From Planosporangium sp963837285 (GTDB taxonomy: Bacteria; Actinomycetota; Actinomycetes; Mycobacteriales; Micromonosporaceae): 64,000 bases of DNA. The notes under the pieces are model-generated. The model was given only the letters and a program-made list of their open reading frames with translations, was not told the DNA's origin and searched no databases. This document shows positions 7,981 through 16,805 of the stretch, piece after piece (the first letter of the stretch is position 1; the number at the start of each line of letters is the position of its first letter). Position numbers and translations under genes: made by a program. The stretch lies in contig CAWIMS010000003.1 of the NCBI GenBank assembly GCA_963837285.1, positions 682,001 to 746,000 on the forward strand, written 5' to 3'.

Positions 7981-9321
7981 GTGCAGCCGTACGCGTACCA
8001 GCGCCGGGAACTCGTCGAACCCGACTGGACCCGCCTGCCCGGCTGGCACGACGTCACCCGCGAACAGTGGGAATCCGCCCAGTGGCAGCGCGCCCACTGC
8101 GTCAAGAACGTCACCCAACTGCGAAAGGTCCTCGGCGACCTCGTCTCCGACGCCTTCTACGCCGACCTCGTCGCGGACCAGGAGCGCCTGGCCACCATGT
8201 CGATGCTGGTCACGCCGCAGATGATCAACACGATGGACGTGTCCGGCACCGACGCCTTCTACGCCGACCCGGTCCGCCGGTACATGATCCCGGTCGCCTC
8301 CGACCGCCACCCGGACTGGCCGTCGCACCCCTACGCCACCCGCGACTCGCTACACGAACACGACATGTGGGTCGCCGAGGGCCTCACCCACCGGTACCCG
8401 ACCAAGGTCCTCGCCGAACTGCTGTCCACCTGCCCGCAGTACTGCGGCCACTGCACCCGCATGGACCTCGTCGGCAACTCCACGCCGACCGTCGACAAGC
8501 TCAAGCTCACCCTGAAACCGGTCGACCGCTACGACGGCATGATCGCATACCTGAAGAGCCACCCCGGCGTCCGCGACGTCGTCGTCTCCGGCGGCGACGT
8601 CGCCAACGTGCCCTGGAAGAACCTCGAATCCTTCCTCATGCGGCTGCTCGACATCGAGACCATCCGCGACATCCGGCTCGCCACCAAAGCCCTGATGGGC
8701 CTCCCCCAGCACTGGCTGCAGGCCGACGTCGTGGAAGGCATGGAACGCGTCGCCCGCACCGCCGCCCGCCGGGGCGTCAACCTGGCCATCCACACCCACG
8801 TCAACCACGCCCAGTCGCTGACCCCGCTGGTGGCCCGCGCGGCGCAGACGGCGCTGGAGGTCGGCGTCCGCGACGTCCGCAACCAGGGCGTGCTCATGCG
8901 CGGCGTGAACGCCACCTCGGCCGACCTGCTCGACCTCTGCTTCGCGTTGCAGGGCGAGGCCGGCATCCTGCCGTACTACTTCTACATGTGCGACATGATC
9001 CCCAACGCCGAGCACTGGCGGGTCGGGGTCTGGCAGGCCCAGCAGCTCCAGCACGACATCATGGGGTACCTGCCCGGCTACGCCACCCCGCGGATCGTGT
9101 GCGACGTCCCGTTCGTCGGCAAGCGCTGGGTGCACATGGTTACCGAGTACGACCGGGAGCGTGGCATCTCGTACTGGACGAAGAACTACCGCACCTCCAT
9201 CGAGCCCGACGACGACGTCGAGGCGCTGGCCCGCCAGCACCCGTACTACGACCCGATCGACACACTCCCCGAGTCCGGCCAGAAGTGGTGGCGTAAGCAG
9301 GAGCAGGAAGCCGCCGCCTAG
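7981..9321 (+). CDS. kamA: L-lysine 2,3-aminomutase (radical SAM)
   Basis: A 446-residue protein from a GTG start behind a GAGGGGG ribosome site. The radical-SAM cluster motif is CPQYCGHCTR (C-x3-C-x2-C). Further family blocks are VVVSGGDVANVPWKNLES, RDIRLATKALMGLPQHW and PYYFYMCDMIPNAEHW. It converts L-lysine to L-beta-lysine with SAM, a [4Fe-4S] cluster and PLP, the entry step of lysine fermentation and the supplier of beta-lysine to KamDE. The divergent kdd-kamDE-kal operon supports a catabolic role rather than osmolyte synthesis. Confidence 0.95.
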   Translation: MQPYAYQRRELVEPDWTRLPGWHDVTREQWESAQWQRAHCVKNVTQLRKVLGDLVSDAFYADLVADQERLATMSMLVTPQMINTMDVSGTDAFYADPVRRYMIPVASDRHPDWPSHPYATRDSLHEHDMWVAEGLTHRYPTKVLAELLSTCPQYCGHCTRMDLVGNSTPTVDKLKLTLKPVDRYDGMIAYLKSHPGVRDVVVSGGDVANVPWKNLESFLMRLLDIETIRDIRLATKALMGLPQHWLQADVVEGMERVARTAARRGVNLAIHTHVNHAQSLTPLVARAAQTALEVGVRDVRNQGVLMRGVNATSADLLDLCFALQGEAGILPYYFYMCDMIPNAEHWRVGVWQAQQLQHDIMGYLPGYATPRIVCDVPFVGKRWVHMVTEYDRERGISYWTKNYRTSIEPDDDVEALARQHPYYDPIDTLPESGQKWWRKQEQEAAA

Positions 9322-9347
9322 ACCGTCCAGGCCGGTAGGATAAAAGT

Positions 9348-9596
9348 ATGACCGTCAAGCTGAGCATCAGCGTGCCGGACGATGTCGCCGCCTACCTCCA
9401 AGGCGAAGGCAACGTCTCAGCAGCCGTGACCGACGCCGTCCGGCGCGTCCTTCCCGAGGCCCGGCGGGCCCGCCAGCGCGCGGCGGCGCAGGCCTACGGG
9501 GAGTACCTTCGCCGGCGGACCGCACAACAGGTCACGGACGATCAGACGCTGATCGAAAGTAGCAACGATGTCGCCCTGCGCGACGCGCAGTGGTGA
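9348..9596 (+). CDS. Antitoxin-like ribbon-helix-helix protein
   Basis: An 82-residue protein, MTVKLSISVPDDVAAYLQGE. The start resembles RHH/MazE-type antitoxins (short beta strand then VPDDVAAYL), with a charged C-terminal half (RRARQRAAAQAYGEYLRR). Its stop overlaps the start of the MazF-like gene, the usual arrangement for a type II toxin-antitoxin pair. It would neutralise the toxin and probably bind its own promoter; the 26-bp gap after kamA leaves little room for one. Confidence 0.75.
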   Translation: MTVKLSISVPDDVAAYLQGEGNVSAAVTDAVRRVLPEARRARQRAAAQAYGEYLRRRTAQQVTDDQTLIESSNDVALRDAQW

Positions 9597-9907
9597 GGCG
9601 GGGGCAAATCTGGACCCTGCTCCGCGGTGGTAGTCAATATCGCGTACTGGTGATCAGCAACGACGAGTACAACAGCGTCGAAGAACTGGCGATCTGGGCA
9701 CTCACTGTCGTTCGCGATGTGCCGCACCCGAACCAGTTGGCCGTTCGTCTGGACAAGACCGACCCACTCTCCGGTGCGTTCGTCAGGATCCACGGCGTCG
9801 TGCAGATCCTCGATCGAAGTGCCCTGCGCGACAACCACGGATTCGTCTCGCACACCACGATGACCACGATCGAGGCGGCCTTGCGGGAGTTCCTTGAACT
9901 GCCGTGA
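9593..9907 (+). CDS. PemK/MazF-like toxin
   Basis: About 104 residues, opening VRRGQIWTLLRGGSQYRVLVISNDEYN. RRGQIW and the following RVLVIS strand are the N-terminal signature of MazF/PemK mRNA interferases. The start could be GTG 9590 or 9593; 9593 gives a GTGA overlap with the antitoxin stop. The central and C-terminal parts are divergent (SGAFVRIHGVVQILDRSALRD). The enzyme would cleave mRNA when free of antitoxin (family knowledge). Confidence 0.75.
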   Translation: MRRGQIWTLLRGGSQYRVLVISNDEYNSVEELAIWALTVVRDVPHPNQLAVRLDKTDPLSGAFVRIHGVVQILDRSALRDNHGFVSHTTMTTIEAALREFLELP

Positions 9908-9939
9908 CATGCCCGCGCCTCGGCCGACGGGGGCATGTC
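9906..9939. terminator. Hairpin after the toxin gene
   Basis: GACATGCCC (9906-9914) pairs with GGGCATGTC (9931-9939) immediately at the toxin stop. There is no U-tract, so function as a terminator is inferred from position. Confidence 0.5.
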
Positions 9940-9948
9940 GACGCAGGG

Positions 9949-10215
9949 CTAGGAGCGCCAGTCGCCACAGGCCGGCGGGCAGGGCGCCGGCTGCCCGATC
10001 GAGCGGGGATCGACGGGCCGCCACCGCTGCTGCACCGAGAACTGGTCGCAGTCGGCGAGGAAGAGACCGGTACCGCGGCGGAAGTCGTTGTTCTCGACCT
10101 GGGCGCAGCGACCGTTCGGGGCACTGACCAGGAAGAAGCCACGGCCGGCGCGGCTGCCCCTGGGAACGGACCCACGCCGCGTAGCGGCGGAATGAACTGG
10201 TGTGGCGTGAGCCAC
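9949..10215 (-). pseudogene. Possible remnant ORF with cysteine-rich, lectin-like end
   Basis: An 88-codon open frame whose second half looks protein-like: FFLVSAPNGRCAQVENNDF, GLFLADCDQF, QQRWRPVDPR, CPPACGDWRS. The G-R-C-x-Q-V-x-N and L-x-D-C...Q-x-W pattern faintly resembles a ricin-B/beta-trefoil repeat. No good ribosome site or full domain is present and a hairpin overlaps its start. I regard it as a gene fragment or an uncharacterised small protein. Confidence 0.3.
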
Positions 10216-10218
10216 ACC
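10199..10218. terminator. Short perfect hairpin downstream of HAD gene
   Basis: GGTGTGGC and GCCACACC form a perfect 8-bp stem with a GTGA loop, 14 bp beyond the stop of the leftward HAD phosphatase gene. Likely a termination or mRNA-stabilising hairpin. Confidence 0.4.
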
Positions 10219-10231
10219 CCGCTAGGGCATC

Positions 10232-10933
10232 CTAGGATGCTAGGTTACGAATGCCGGCCACGACCGCATCGGGGTCGGTCAGGTCATCGAGAACCGCGTG
10301 CGCACCGGCGTCCCGCAGGTCCGCGACGCTGTACGCGCCGGTCGCCACGCCCAGCACGGACGCGCCGGTGACCAGGGCGGCCTCGACGTCCCTAGGGGTG
10401 TCGCCGACGAGCACCGTCGACCGGCCGGCGAACTCGCGGCCGTGGCGCCGGCCGGCCGCCGACCGGGCCATCCCGACCAGTTCGGCGCGCACCGCGTGGG
10501 CCCAGCCGTACGCGCCGATGTCCAGGTCGAGGTGGGTACCCAGGCCGTACGCCCGCATCTTCGCCTCGGCGAACGCCCGGATGTTGCCGGTGAGCAGCGT
10601 CTGCACCGCCCCGGTGCGGTCCACCGCGGCCAGCGCGGACGCCGCGCCGGGAAGCGCCCGGCCCTGGCTGCGCAGCGCACCGTCGAGCTCGACCAGGGCA
10701 CGCTCGGCCGCCGCGCGGAAGTTCTCCAGGTGCGGCTCCGGATCGGGTACCCCGTTGAGGCGCAGCAGATCGACGGTGATCGCCCGGTCGGTGCGGCCGG
10801 CCATCGCCGGCAGCGTGGCCGTGGCGTCCCGCCCGAACAGGTCCCGGAACGCCGCGATGAACGCCCGCGCCCCCACCCCACCGGCGTCCACCAGGGTGTG
10901 GTCGACGTCCCACAGCACGAGTACCCGATGCAT
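10232..10933 (-). CDS. HAD-superfamily phosphatase
   Basis: A 233-residue protein starting MHRVLVLWDVDHTLVDAGG. Motif I is DVDHTLVD, motif II TGN in LLTGNIRAFAEAK, and motif IV VLVGDTPRDVEAAL. A helical cap lies between motif I and motif II. This is the phosphoglycolate phosphatase-like haloacid dehalogenase layout; the substrate cannot be told from sequence. The ATG at 10933 is preferred over upstream frames because motif I must be at the extreme N-terminus. Divergent from the neighbouring HTH gene with a 52-bp gap. Confidence 0.88.
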   Translation of the reverse strand: MHRVLVLWDVDHTLVDAGGVGARAFIAAFRDLFGRDATATLPAMAGRTDRAITVDLLRLNGVPDPEPHLENFRAAAERALVELDGALRSQGRALPGAASALAAVDRTGAVQTLLTGNIRAFAEAKMRAYGLGTHLDLDIGAYGWAHAVRAELVGMARSAAGRRHGREFAGRSTVLVGDTPRDVEAALVTGASVLGVATGAYSVADLRDAGAHAVLDDLTDPDAVVAGIRNLAS

Positions 10934-10985
10934 TGGCCCGACGATAGCCGGCCGCACTGACAACCAATGGTTTACAGTTTGGGCC

Positions 10986-11657
10986 ATGGAGTTGCGGACC
11001 GTGCTGACCGACAGCGAGTACCGGGAGCTGCGCCACCTGGCCCGGGACCTGATGGAGCGGCTGACCCGCACCATCGCCGCCCATCCCGGCCTTTCGCTGC
11101 CCGACCCCGGGCCGAAGGCCGGCGACGCCGACGACGAGTACCGGGGCCGGGTGGAGCGGCTGCGCCGGGTGCACGCCGCGCAGCTGGCCGAGGACCTGCT
11201 CGACGACGTCGCCAGCGCGTTCACCGCCGGCGAGGCCGCCGACGCGGTGTGGCTCGGCGCCAGTCTGGCCGACCTGGGCACGGTCAGCGGCAGCACCCGG
11301 CAGGCCGCCCGCAAGCGGTGGCCCGACCTCGGCCTGATCTACCGCACCCGTCGTTGGCTCGGTGGCCACCACGACGACGTCGTCGCCGTGATCGGGATGG
11401 TGCTCGCGCACGCCGGCGAGCTGCGTGGCGTCGGCATGGAGCGGATCCAGGCGCTCCGCGACGCCGTGGACTCCGACGAGCCGCGACCGGCGCACTGGCA
11501 GCGGCTGGCCGAGGCCGTCGACCGGCACCTGCGCGCGGTCACCGCGGTCGCGGTGCCGACCACGGAGGAGGCCAGCACCGCGATCGACGGCGCGCGCGGC
11601 GTCGTGGCGCACTACGACGCGATCACCGCGAAGCCGAGCGCCGCACCTCGTCCCTGA
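10986..11657 (+). CDS. HTH-containing protein of unknown function
   Basis: A 223-residue protein, MELRTVLTDSEYRELRHLARDLM. Around residues 80-105, ASLADLGTVSGSTRQAARKRW reads as a helix-turn-helix of the kind found in small actinobacterial regulators (A-S-W-x-x-I-G-x-x-L-x-x-S-R-Q-A). The remainder is alpha-helical and charged. No catalytic motif seen. The last 35 bp overlap the convergent DUF885 gene. Confidence 0.65.
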   Translation: MELRTVLTDSEYRELRHLARDLMERLTRTIAAHPGLSLPDPGPKAGDADDEYRGRVERLRRVHAAQLAEDLLDDVASAFTAGEAADAVWLGASLADLGTVSGSTRQAARKRWPDLGLIYRTRRWLGGHHDDVVAVIGMVLAHAGELRGVGMERIQALRDAVDSDEPRPAHWQRLAEAVDRHLRAVTAVAVPTTEEASTAIDGARGVVAHYDAITAKPSAAPRP

Positions 11658-13263
11658 AGGTGTCGAGCCCCAGCGGCCCGAGCCCGATCGCCTCGGTGTG
11701 CCAGCGCTTGAGGTCGAACCGGTCGCCCAGCCGGGCCCGCGCGTCGTCGCGCGCGGCCAGCCAGACCCGCTCCCCCAGCTTGTACGCGGTCGCCTGGGCC
11801 GGCCAGCCGCAGTAGCGGACGATCTCGCTGTGCACCCGGTGCTGGGCGCACCGGCCACGCTCGCGCAGCACCCGCTCGGCCAGCTCGAACGTCCACCGTG
11901 GACCGTAGCGGCGCGCCTCGTCGGGCGGCAGCGGCAGGTCCAGGTGCAGGCCGATGTCGATGATCACGCGGGCGGCGCGCAGCGCGGAGCCTTCCAGCAT
12001 GCCCAGCCGGGTGCCCGGGCGGTCGTACCAGCCCAGGTCGTCGGCGAGTCGCTCGGCGTACAGCGCCCAGCCCTCGCTGTGCCCGCTGACCCCGGTCAGC
12101 CGGCTGAACCGGGACAGCCGGTCGGCGGCCACCCGGGTCTGCCCGATCTGGAGGTGGTGGCCGGGCACGCCCTCGTGGAAGACCGTGGTCAGCTCCTCCC
12201 ACACGGTGAACCGGTCCCGGTCGGACGCCGACCACCAGGTGCGCCCCGGCCGGCTGCCGTCCTCGCTGGGGCCGGTGTAGTACACCCCGGCGCCGCCGGA
12301 CGCGGGCGCGATGACCACCTCGACGCGGCGCAGCAGCGGGTGGATGTCGAAGTGCACGCCGTCCAGCCGCTCCAGCGCGGCGTCGTGCTCGTCCTGCAAC
12401 CAGGCCCGGTACGCGTCGACGCCGTCGACGTACTGCGCCCCGTCGAGGTCGGCCTCCACCTCGTCGAGCGGCCGGCCCCCCGCCTCGGCGGCCATCTCCG
12501 CCTCCAGCCGGTGCAGTTCGGCCCAGCCCCACTCGTACGCCTCGACGGGGTCGAGGTCGGCGCCCAGGGAGATCCGGCTGTACCGGCTGTGCCGCTCCGC
12601 GCCCACGCCGTCGGCCTCGACCGCCGCCGGCGCGTACTCGTCTCGCAGGTACCCGGCGAGCTGGGCGTACCCGGTGTGGGCGGAGGCGGCGGCCGTGGCG
12701 AGGTCGGCCCGCAGCGGCCCGTCCCCGTACGCGGTGACCAGCGCGTCGTGGGTGCCGGCGGCGTACGCGTCGGCGGCCGCCGCGGTCTCGACGGCCTGGC
12801 GGCGCGCGGCCACGGTGCCCTCGGACAGCCCCAGCGCCAGGCAGGTCCGCCAGCTCGCCAGCATCGTCGCGACGGCGGAGAGCCGCTCCACCACCGGCCC
12901 CCAGCCGTCGTCGCCGTCGCGCGGGACCAGGTCGACGCTGTCCCGGATGCTCTGCAACCGGCCGAAGTGCGCGGCCAGGTCACGCTTCCACTCCGCGGCG
13001 TCGAAGAGGCCGAGCTGCGCCTCCAGCCGCTCCCGCAGGTGCAGCGCGGCGAGGCGATCGGCCGGGTCGGCGTCGGCGTCGAGCGTCGCGAGCCGGCGCA
13101 GGGTGTCCCGGCTCAGGTCGGCGCGCGCGGCGACCCCGTCGGGGCCGTAGTCGGTGCCGCGCCCGCCGTGTCCGCGGATGCCGGCGTAGGTCGCCATCAC
13201 CGGGTCCAGTGTGGCGAGACGGGTGATGTGCCGTTCGCACAGTTCGAAGATCGGGCTGGTCAC
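11623..13263 (-). CDS. DUF885 family zinc peptidase-like protein
   Basis: A 546-residue protein with GTG start. The DUF885 core has HEGVPGHHLQIGQ, an H-E-x-x-x-H-H metal site, and the downstream GHSEGWALYAERLADDLGWY. DUF885 proteins are gluzincin-like hydrolases with no lipoprotein signal here, so probably cytoplasmic. Full length for the family. It overlaps the convergent HTH gene by 35 bp at its 3' end. Confidence 0.85.
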   Translation of the reverse strand: MTSPIFELCERHITRLATLDPVMATYAGIRGHGGRGTDYGPDGVAARADLSRDTLRRLATLDADADPADRLAALHLRERLEAQLGLFDAAEWKRDLAAHFGRLQSIRDSVDLVPRDGDDGWGPVVERLSAVATMLASWRTCLALGLSEGTVAARRQAVETAAAADAYAAGTHDALVTAYGDGPLRADLATAAASAHTGYAQLAGYLRDEYAPAAVEADGVGAERHSRYSRISLGADLDPVEAYEWGWAELHRLEAEMAAEAGGRPLDEVEADLDGAQYVDGVDAYRAWLQDEHDAALERLDGVHFDIHPLLRRVEVVIAPASGGAGVYYTGPSEDGSRPGRTWWSASDRDRFTVWEELTTVFHEGVPGHHLQIGQTRVAADRLSRFSRLTGVSGHSEGWALYAERLADDLGWYDRPGTRLGMLEGSALRAARVIIDIGLHLDLPLPPDEARRYGPRWTFELAERVLRERGRCAQHRVHSEIVRYCGWPAQATAYKLGERVWLAARDDARARLGDRFDLKRWHTEAIGLGPLGLDTFRDEVRRSASR

Positions 13264-13315
13264 CCGGCCACCCTATCCGGGGCCCGGCGCCGCCGGGTTC
13301 CGCGATGATGGGCGG

Positions 13316-13888
13316 ATGGGAGACATCGTCCTCGTCCGGCACGGCGAGACCGAGTGGAGCAAGGCGCACCGGCACACCTCGTACACCGATCTGCTCCTGA
13401 CCCCGGAGGGTGAGCGGCAGGCGAAGGCCCTCGCCTCCGCGCTGGCCGGCCGGCGGTTCGTCGCGGTGATCAGCAGCCCGCGGCAGCGGGCGCGGCGCAC
13501 CGCCGAGCTGGCCGGGCTGACCGTGACCACGGTCGACGACGGGCTCGTCGAGTGGAACTACGGCGAGTACGAGGGGCTGACCACCGCCGAGATCCGTGCC
13601 ACCCGGCCGGGGTGGCAGCTGTGGACCGACGGGTGCCCCGGCGGAGAGTCACCCGGGCAGGTGGGTGCCCGGCTGGACGCGGTCCTGGCCCGGGTCCGGC
13701 CGCTGCTGGCCGATGGACACGTGGCCCTGGTCGGGCACGGGCACGCGCTGCGGGTGCTGGGCGCCCGCTGGGTGGACCTGCCACCGTCGGCCGGCAAGCT
13801 GCTGCGGCTGGACACCGCGACGGTGTCCGAGCTGGGCTTCGAACACGACTGGGCGGTGCTGACCCGGTGGAACGCGCCGGTCACTTGA
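13316..13888 (+). CDS. Histidine phosphatase family protein
   Basis: A 190-residue protein, MGDIVLVRHGETEWSKAHRHT. RHGE carries the phospho-accepting His of the phosphoglycerate mutase/phosphatase branch. SSPRQRARRTAELAG holds the second Arg, VEWNYGEYEGLT the acidic block, and LVGHGHALRVL the second catalytic His. The ATG at 13316 puts RHG at residue 8 as expected. Probably a small-molecule phosphatase. Eight bases overlap the convergent Lrp gene. Confidence 0.88.
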   Translation: MGDIVLVRHGETEWSKAHRHTSYTDLLLTPEGERQAKALASALAGRRFVAVISSPRQRARRTAELAGLTVTTVDDGLVEWNYGEYEGLTTAEIRATRPGWQLWTDGCPGGESPGQVGARLDAVLARVRPLLADGHVALVGHGHALRVLGARWVDLPPSAGKLLRLDTATVSELGFEHDWAVLTRWNAPVT

Positions 13889-14324
13889 TCTGCGGCGGGC
13901 GACCCTCGTACGGGATGGACAGCACCACCGTGGTCCGGGTGGACACGTTGGCCGACTTGCGGATCTCCTGGAGCAGCCGCTCCAGGTCGGCCGGGTTGGC
14001 GACCCGGACCAGGAGCAGGTAGAAGTCGTCGCCGGCCACCGAGTAGCAGGCCTCGATCTCGGGCAGGCCGGCGAGCCGCTCCGGCGCGTCGTCGGGCTGG
14101 GACGGGTCGATCGGCCGGATCGCGACGAACGCGGACAGCGGCAACCCGAGCGCCTCATGGTCGAGGCGGGCAGTGTACCCGTGGATCACCCCGCGCTGTT
14201 CGAGCCGGCGTACCCGCTGGTGCACGGCCGACACGGACAGCCCGACCTTCTCGGCGAGGTCGGTGTAGGACAGCCTGCCGTCGCCGGCCAGCGCGGACAG
14301 GATGGCCCGATCGGTCTCTTCCAC
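13881..14324 (-). CDS. Lrp/AsnC family transcriptional regulator
   Basis: A 147-residue protein. The N-terminal winged HTH reads MEETDRAILSALAGDGRLSYTDLAEKVGLSVSAVHQRVRRLE, followed by the RAM ligand domain (ACYSVAGDDFYLLLVRV, VVLSIPYEGRP). Such proteins sense amino acids. No cognate target gene sits beside it, although the lysine pathway is 5 kb away. Confidence 0.92.
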   Translation of the reverse strand: MEETDRAILSALAGDGRLSYTDLAEKVGLSVSAVHQRVRRLEQRGVIHGYTARLDHEALGLPLSAFVAIRPIDPSQPDDAPERLAGLPEIEACYSVAGDDFYLLLVRVANPADLERLLQEIRKSANVSTRTTVVLSIPYEGRPPQIK

Positions 14325-14333
14325 GCCCGAAAA

Positions 14334-15356
14334 CTACACCGTGTCAACGGTTTGAGCGCGCCCCGGCACGTGCTGCCGGCGTTTCTCGAGCGCCCGCCGC
14401 CACGTCTCGCCGACGAGGTCGTGCCCGAAGCTGTGATGCGGTTCGCTGTCGACCAGCGTGAAGCCGGCCCGCTGGTAGATCCGCCGGGCGGCGCGCAGGA
14501 CGTCGTTGGTCCACAGCGTCATCGCGGTGTACCCGGCGCCGCGGGCGAACTCCAGGCACTCGTCGACGAGCCGGCCACCGACACCGGTGCCCCGCGCCGC
14601 CGGCTCGACCAGCAGCAGCCGCAGCTTGGCGGTGGTGTCGTCGGCGGTTTCGTGGGCTTTCACGCAGAACACGCAGCCGACCCGCTCGCCGTCCAGCTCG
14701 GCGATCCAGCCGCGCTCCCGTGCGGGGTCGCGGTGCTCGACGAAGTCGGCGACGATGCGGGCGACGAGGGCCTCGTACGTGGCGTCCCAGCCATACTCCT
14801 CGGCGTAGATCGCGCCGTTGCGGGCCACCACCCAGCCCAGGTCGCCCGGGCCGGGCTCGCGCAGGGTCAACGCCCGGGCGGGCCCGGGCTTCCGCTCCGG
14901 CTCGGGCCCGCGCCCGCGCGTCCGCTCGCCGTCCAGGAGACCGCGGACCTCGGCCATCGCGGCGAGCAGCCGGCGCTGCTGGCCCTCGTCGAGGCGGTCG
15001 AGCAGCCGGCCGATGTCCTCGGCCGAGCGGTGGTCGAGGGTCTTGAACGCCTGGTGGCCCTGGTCGGTGAGGCCGACCACCTGGCGGCGGGCGTCCACGG
15101 TGGACATCTCGCGGGCCACCAGGCCGTCGGACTCGAACCGGCCCAGCATGCGGCTCAGGTACCCGGGGTCGAGGCCGAGGTCACGACGCAGCGCGGTGAC
15201 CTCGGTGCGGTCCCGCTGGGCCAGCTCGAAGATGACCCGGGCCTCGGTCAGCGAGTACGGCGTGCGGACGAGTCCCTCGCTGAGCACCCCGATCACGCGG
15301 GTGTAGAAGCGGTTGAAGTCGCGGACCGCGGCGACGCGGGCGGTATCGGACGGCAT
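14334..15356 (-). CDS. MarR-GNAT fusion protein
   Basis: A 340-residue two-domain protein. Residues 1-145 form a MarR winged helix (LTEARVIFELAQ, LDPGYLSRMLGRFESDGLV, DARRQVVGLTDQG). After a charged linker, residues 165-325 form a GNAT acetyltransferase with the acetyl-CoA loop RLLLVEPAARGTGVGGRLVD and AGYTAMTLWTNDVLRAARRIYQRAGF. This fusion is recurrent in actinobacteria. A perfect 17-bp palindrome lies 16 bp upstream of the start, consistent with autorepression. Confidence 0.92.
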   Translation of the reverse strand: MPSDTARVAAVRDFNRFYTRVIGVLSEGLVRTPYSLTEARVIFELAQRDRTEVTALRRDLGLDPGYLSRMLGRFESDGLVAREMSTVDARRQVVGLTDQGHQAFKTLDHRSAEDIGRLLDRLDEGQQRRLLAAMAEVRGLLDGERTRGRGPEPERKPGPARALTLREPGPGDLGWVVARNGAIYAEEYGWDATYEALVARIVADFVEHRDPARERGWIAELDGERVGCVFCVKAHETADDTTAKLRLLLVEPAARGTGVGGRLVDECLEFARGAGYTAMTLWTNDVLRAARRIYQRAGFTLVDSEPHHSFGHDLVGETWRRALEKRRQHVPGRAQTVDTV

Positions 15357-15372
15357 GCCGACCCCTCCAACT

Positions 15373-15389
15373 CTTTGACTGAGTCAAAG
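15373..15389. promoter_or_regulatory. MarR-type operator
   Basis: CTTTGACTGAGTCAAAG is a perfect 17-bp palindrome centred on G15381, just upstream of the MarR-GNAT start. Length and placement fit a MarR dimer site. It could also influence the ABC importer genes that begin 150 bp to the right. Confidence 0.7.
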
Positions 15390-15536
15390 GTATGTCGGAG
15401 AGGCCGATCGGCACATCCGCCGATCGAGGGGAAGAGACTGGCCGAAGGGCCTAGCCGTCCATGACTGGCATGTGAACCTTGCCTGGGCATAGGTTGCCCG
15501 GGACCAGCAACGCGCACGGATGCGCGGGGAGGCGAC

Positions 15537-16805
15537 ATGTGGCACGGACGGCTCGGCACCGTCGTCCTGATCGTCGCCGCGGCCGTCTTCGCCCTTCCGC
15601 TGTACGCCCTGCCATCCGGCGGCGACCACGACCGGCAGGTCGAGGTGTACTCGTGGTGGACCGGGCCGGGTGAGGAGGACGGCCTGCGGGCCATGGTCGC
15701 GGACTTCGAGGCGAGGAACCCCGGGGTGCGGCTGATCAACGCGGCCGTCTCCGGAGGCGCCGGCTCGAACGCCAAGGCGATCCTGGCCAGCCGGCTGCTG
15801 GCCAACGACCCACCGGACTCCTACCAGCGCCACGCCGGGCTGGAACTGGCCGACGACGTGCGCTCCGGCAAGGTGCAGGACATCACCTCGCTGTACGAGC
15901 AACAGGGCTGGAAGAAGGTCTTTCCGCAGGGCCTGCTCGACAAGATCACCCTGGACGGGCGGCTCTACGCCGTCCCGGTCAACATCCACCGGGCCAACCT
16001 GATCTGGTACAACCCCCGGACGCTGCGGGCGCTGGGAATCGCCGGACCGCCGCGCACCTGGGCGGAATTCCTCCAGCAGGCGGCGACCATCCGGGCGACC
16101 GGCCGCACGCCGCTGACCGTGGGACCGGAGTGGACCCAGAAGCACGTGCTGGAGACCGTGCTGCTCGGCGAGTTGGGCCCGGACGGCTACGAGGGACTGT
16201 GGAACGGCACCACCAGCTGGACCTCCCCCGGCACCCTCGCCGCGTTGGCGACGTTCAAGCAGGTGCTGGCCCAGTCGGACATCACGTCGAGCGCGGCCGA
16301 CTGGCAGCCGCAGATGGACCGCGTCGTCGCCGGGACCGCGGTGTACGCGGTGATGGGCGACTGGAGCTACTCGTACCTCACGCTGACGAAGAAGCTGGCC
16401 TGGCAGCACGACTTCGACCTGGCGGCGGCGCCGGGCGGCAGCGGCGTGTACGACTTCCTGTCCGACTCCTTCACCCTGCCCACCGGCTCCCGCCATCCCG
16501 ACCTCGCCCGCAGGTGGTTGATCGAGTGCGGGTCGATCGCCGGGCAGGACCTGTTCAACCCCCGCAAGGGGTCGATCCCGGCGCGGACCGACGTCGATGC
16601 CACCCTCTACGCCGGCTACCTCGCGGCCGACCTGCGGGAGTGGCGCGATCCGCGCACCCGCATCGTCGGGTCGCTGACGCACGGCGTGACCGCCGACAAC
16701 GCCTGGAGCGCCGAGATCGACACGGCGCTCGGCCTGTTCGTGCAGGACGGCGACGTCGGCAAGTTCGCCCGTACCGTGGCCGCGAAGTACCGGGAGACCC
16801 GGTGA
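15537..16805 (+). CDS. ABC sugar transporter substrate-binding protein
   Basis: A 422-residue family-1 solute-binding protein. The N-terminus has a hydrophobic segment (GTVVLIVAAAVFALPLYALP) but no lipobox cysteine, so it looks membrane-anchored or cleaved rather than a lipoprotein. VEVYSWWTGPGEEDGL and later YAVPVNIHRANLIWYNP match oligosaccharide binders, and GVYDFLSDSFTLP is the late hinge block. The stop overlaps the first permease (GTGA). Confidence 0.88.
   Translation: MWHGRLGTVVLIVAAAVFALPLYALPSGGDHDRQVEVYSWWTGPGEEDGLRAMVADFEARNPGVRLINAAVSGGAGSNAKAILASRLLANDPPDSYQRHAGLELADDVRSGKVQDITSLYEQQGWKKVFPQGLLDKITLDGRLYAVPVNIHRANLIWYNPRTLRALGIAGPPRTWAEFLQQAATIRATGRTPLTVGPEWTQKHVLETVLLGELGPDGYEGLWNGTTSWTSPGTLAALATFKQVLAQSDITSSAADWQPQMDRVVAGTAVYAVMGDWSYSYLTLTKKLAWQHDFDLAAAPGGSGVYDFLSDSFTLPTGSRHPDLARRWLIECGSIAGQDLFNPRKGSIPARTDVDATLYAGYLAADLREWRDPRTRIVGSLTHGVTADNAWSAEIDTALGLFVQDGDVGKFARTVAAKYRETR

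Noticed and set aside
15400..15536. tRNA-like fold before the ABC importer
   Set aside because: Short inverted repeats only; no cloverleaf or T-loop sequence.
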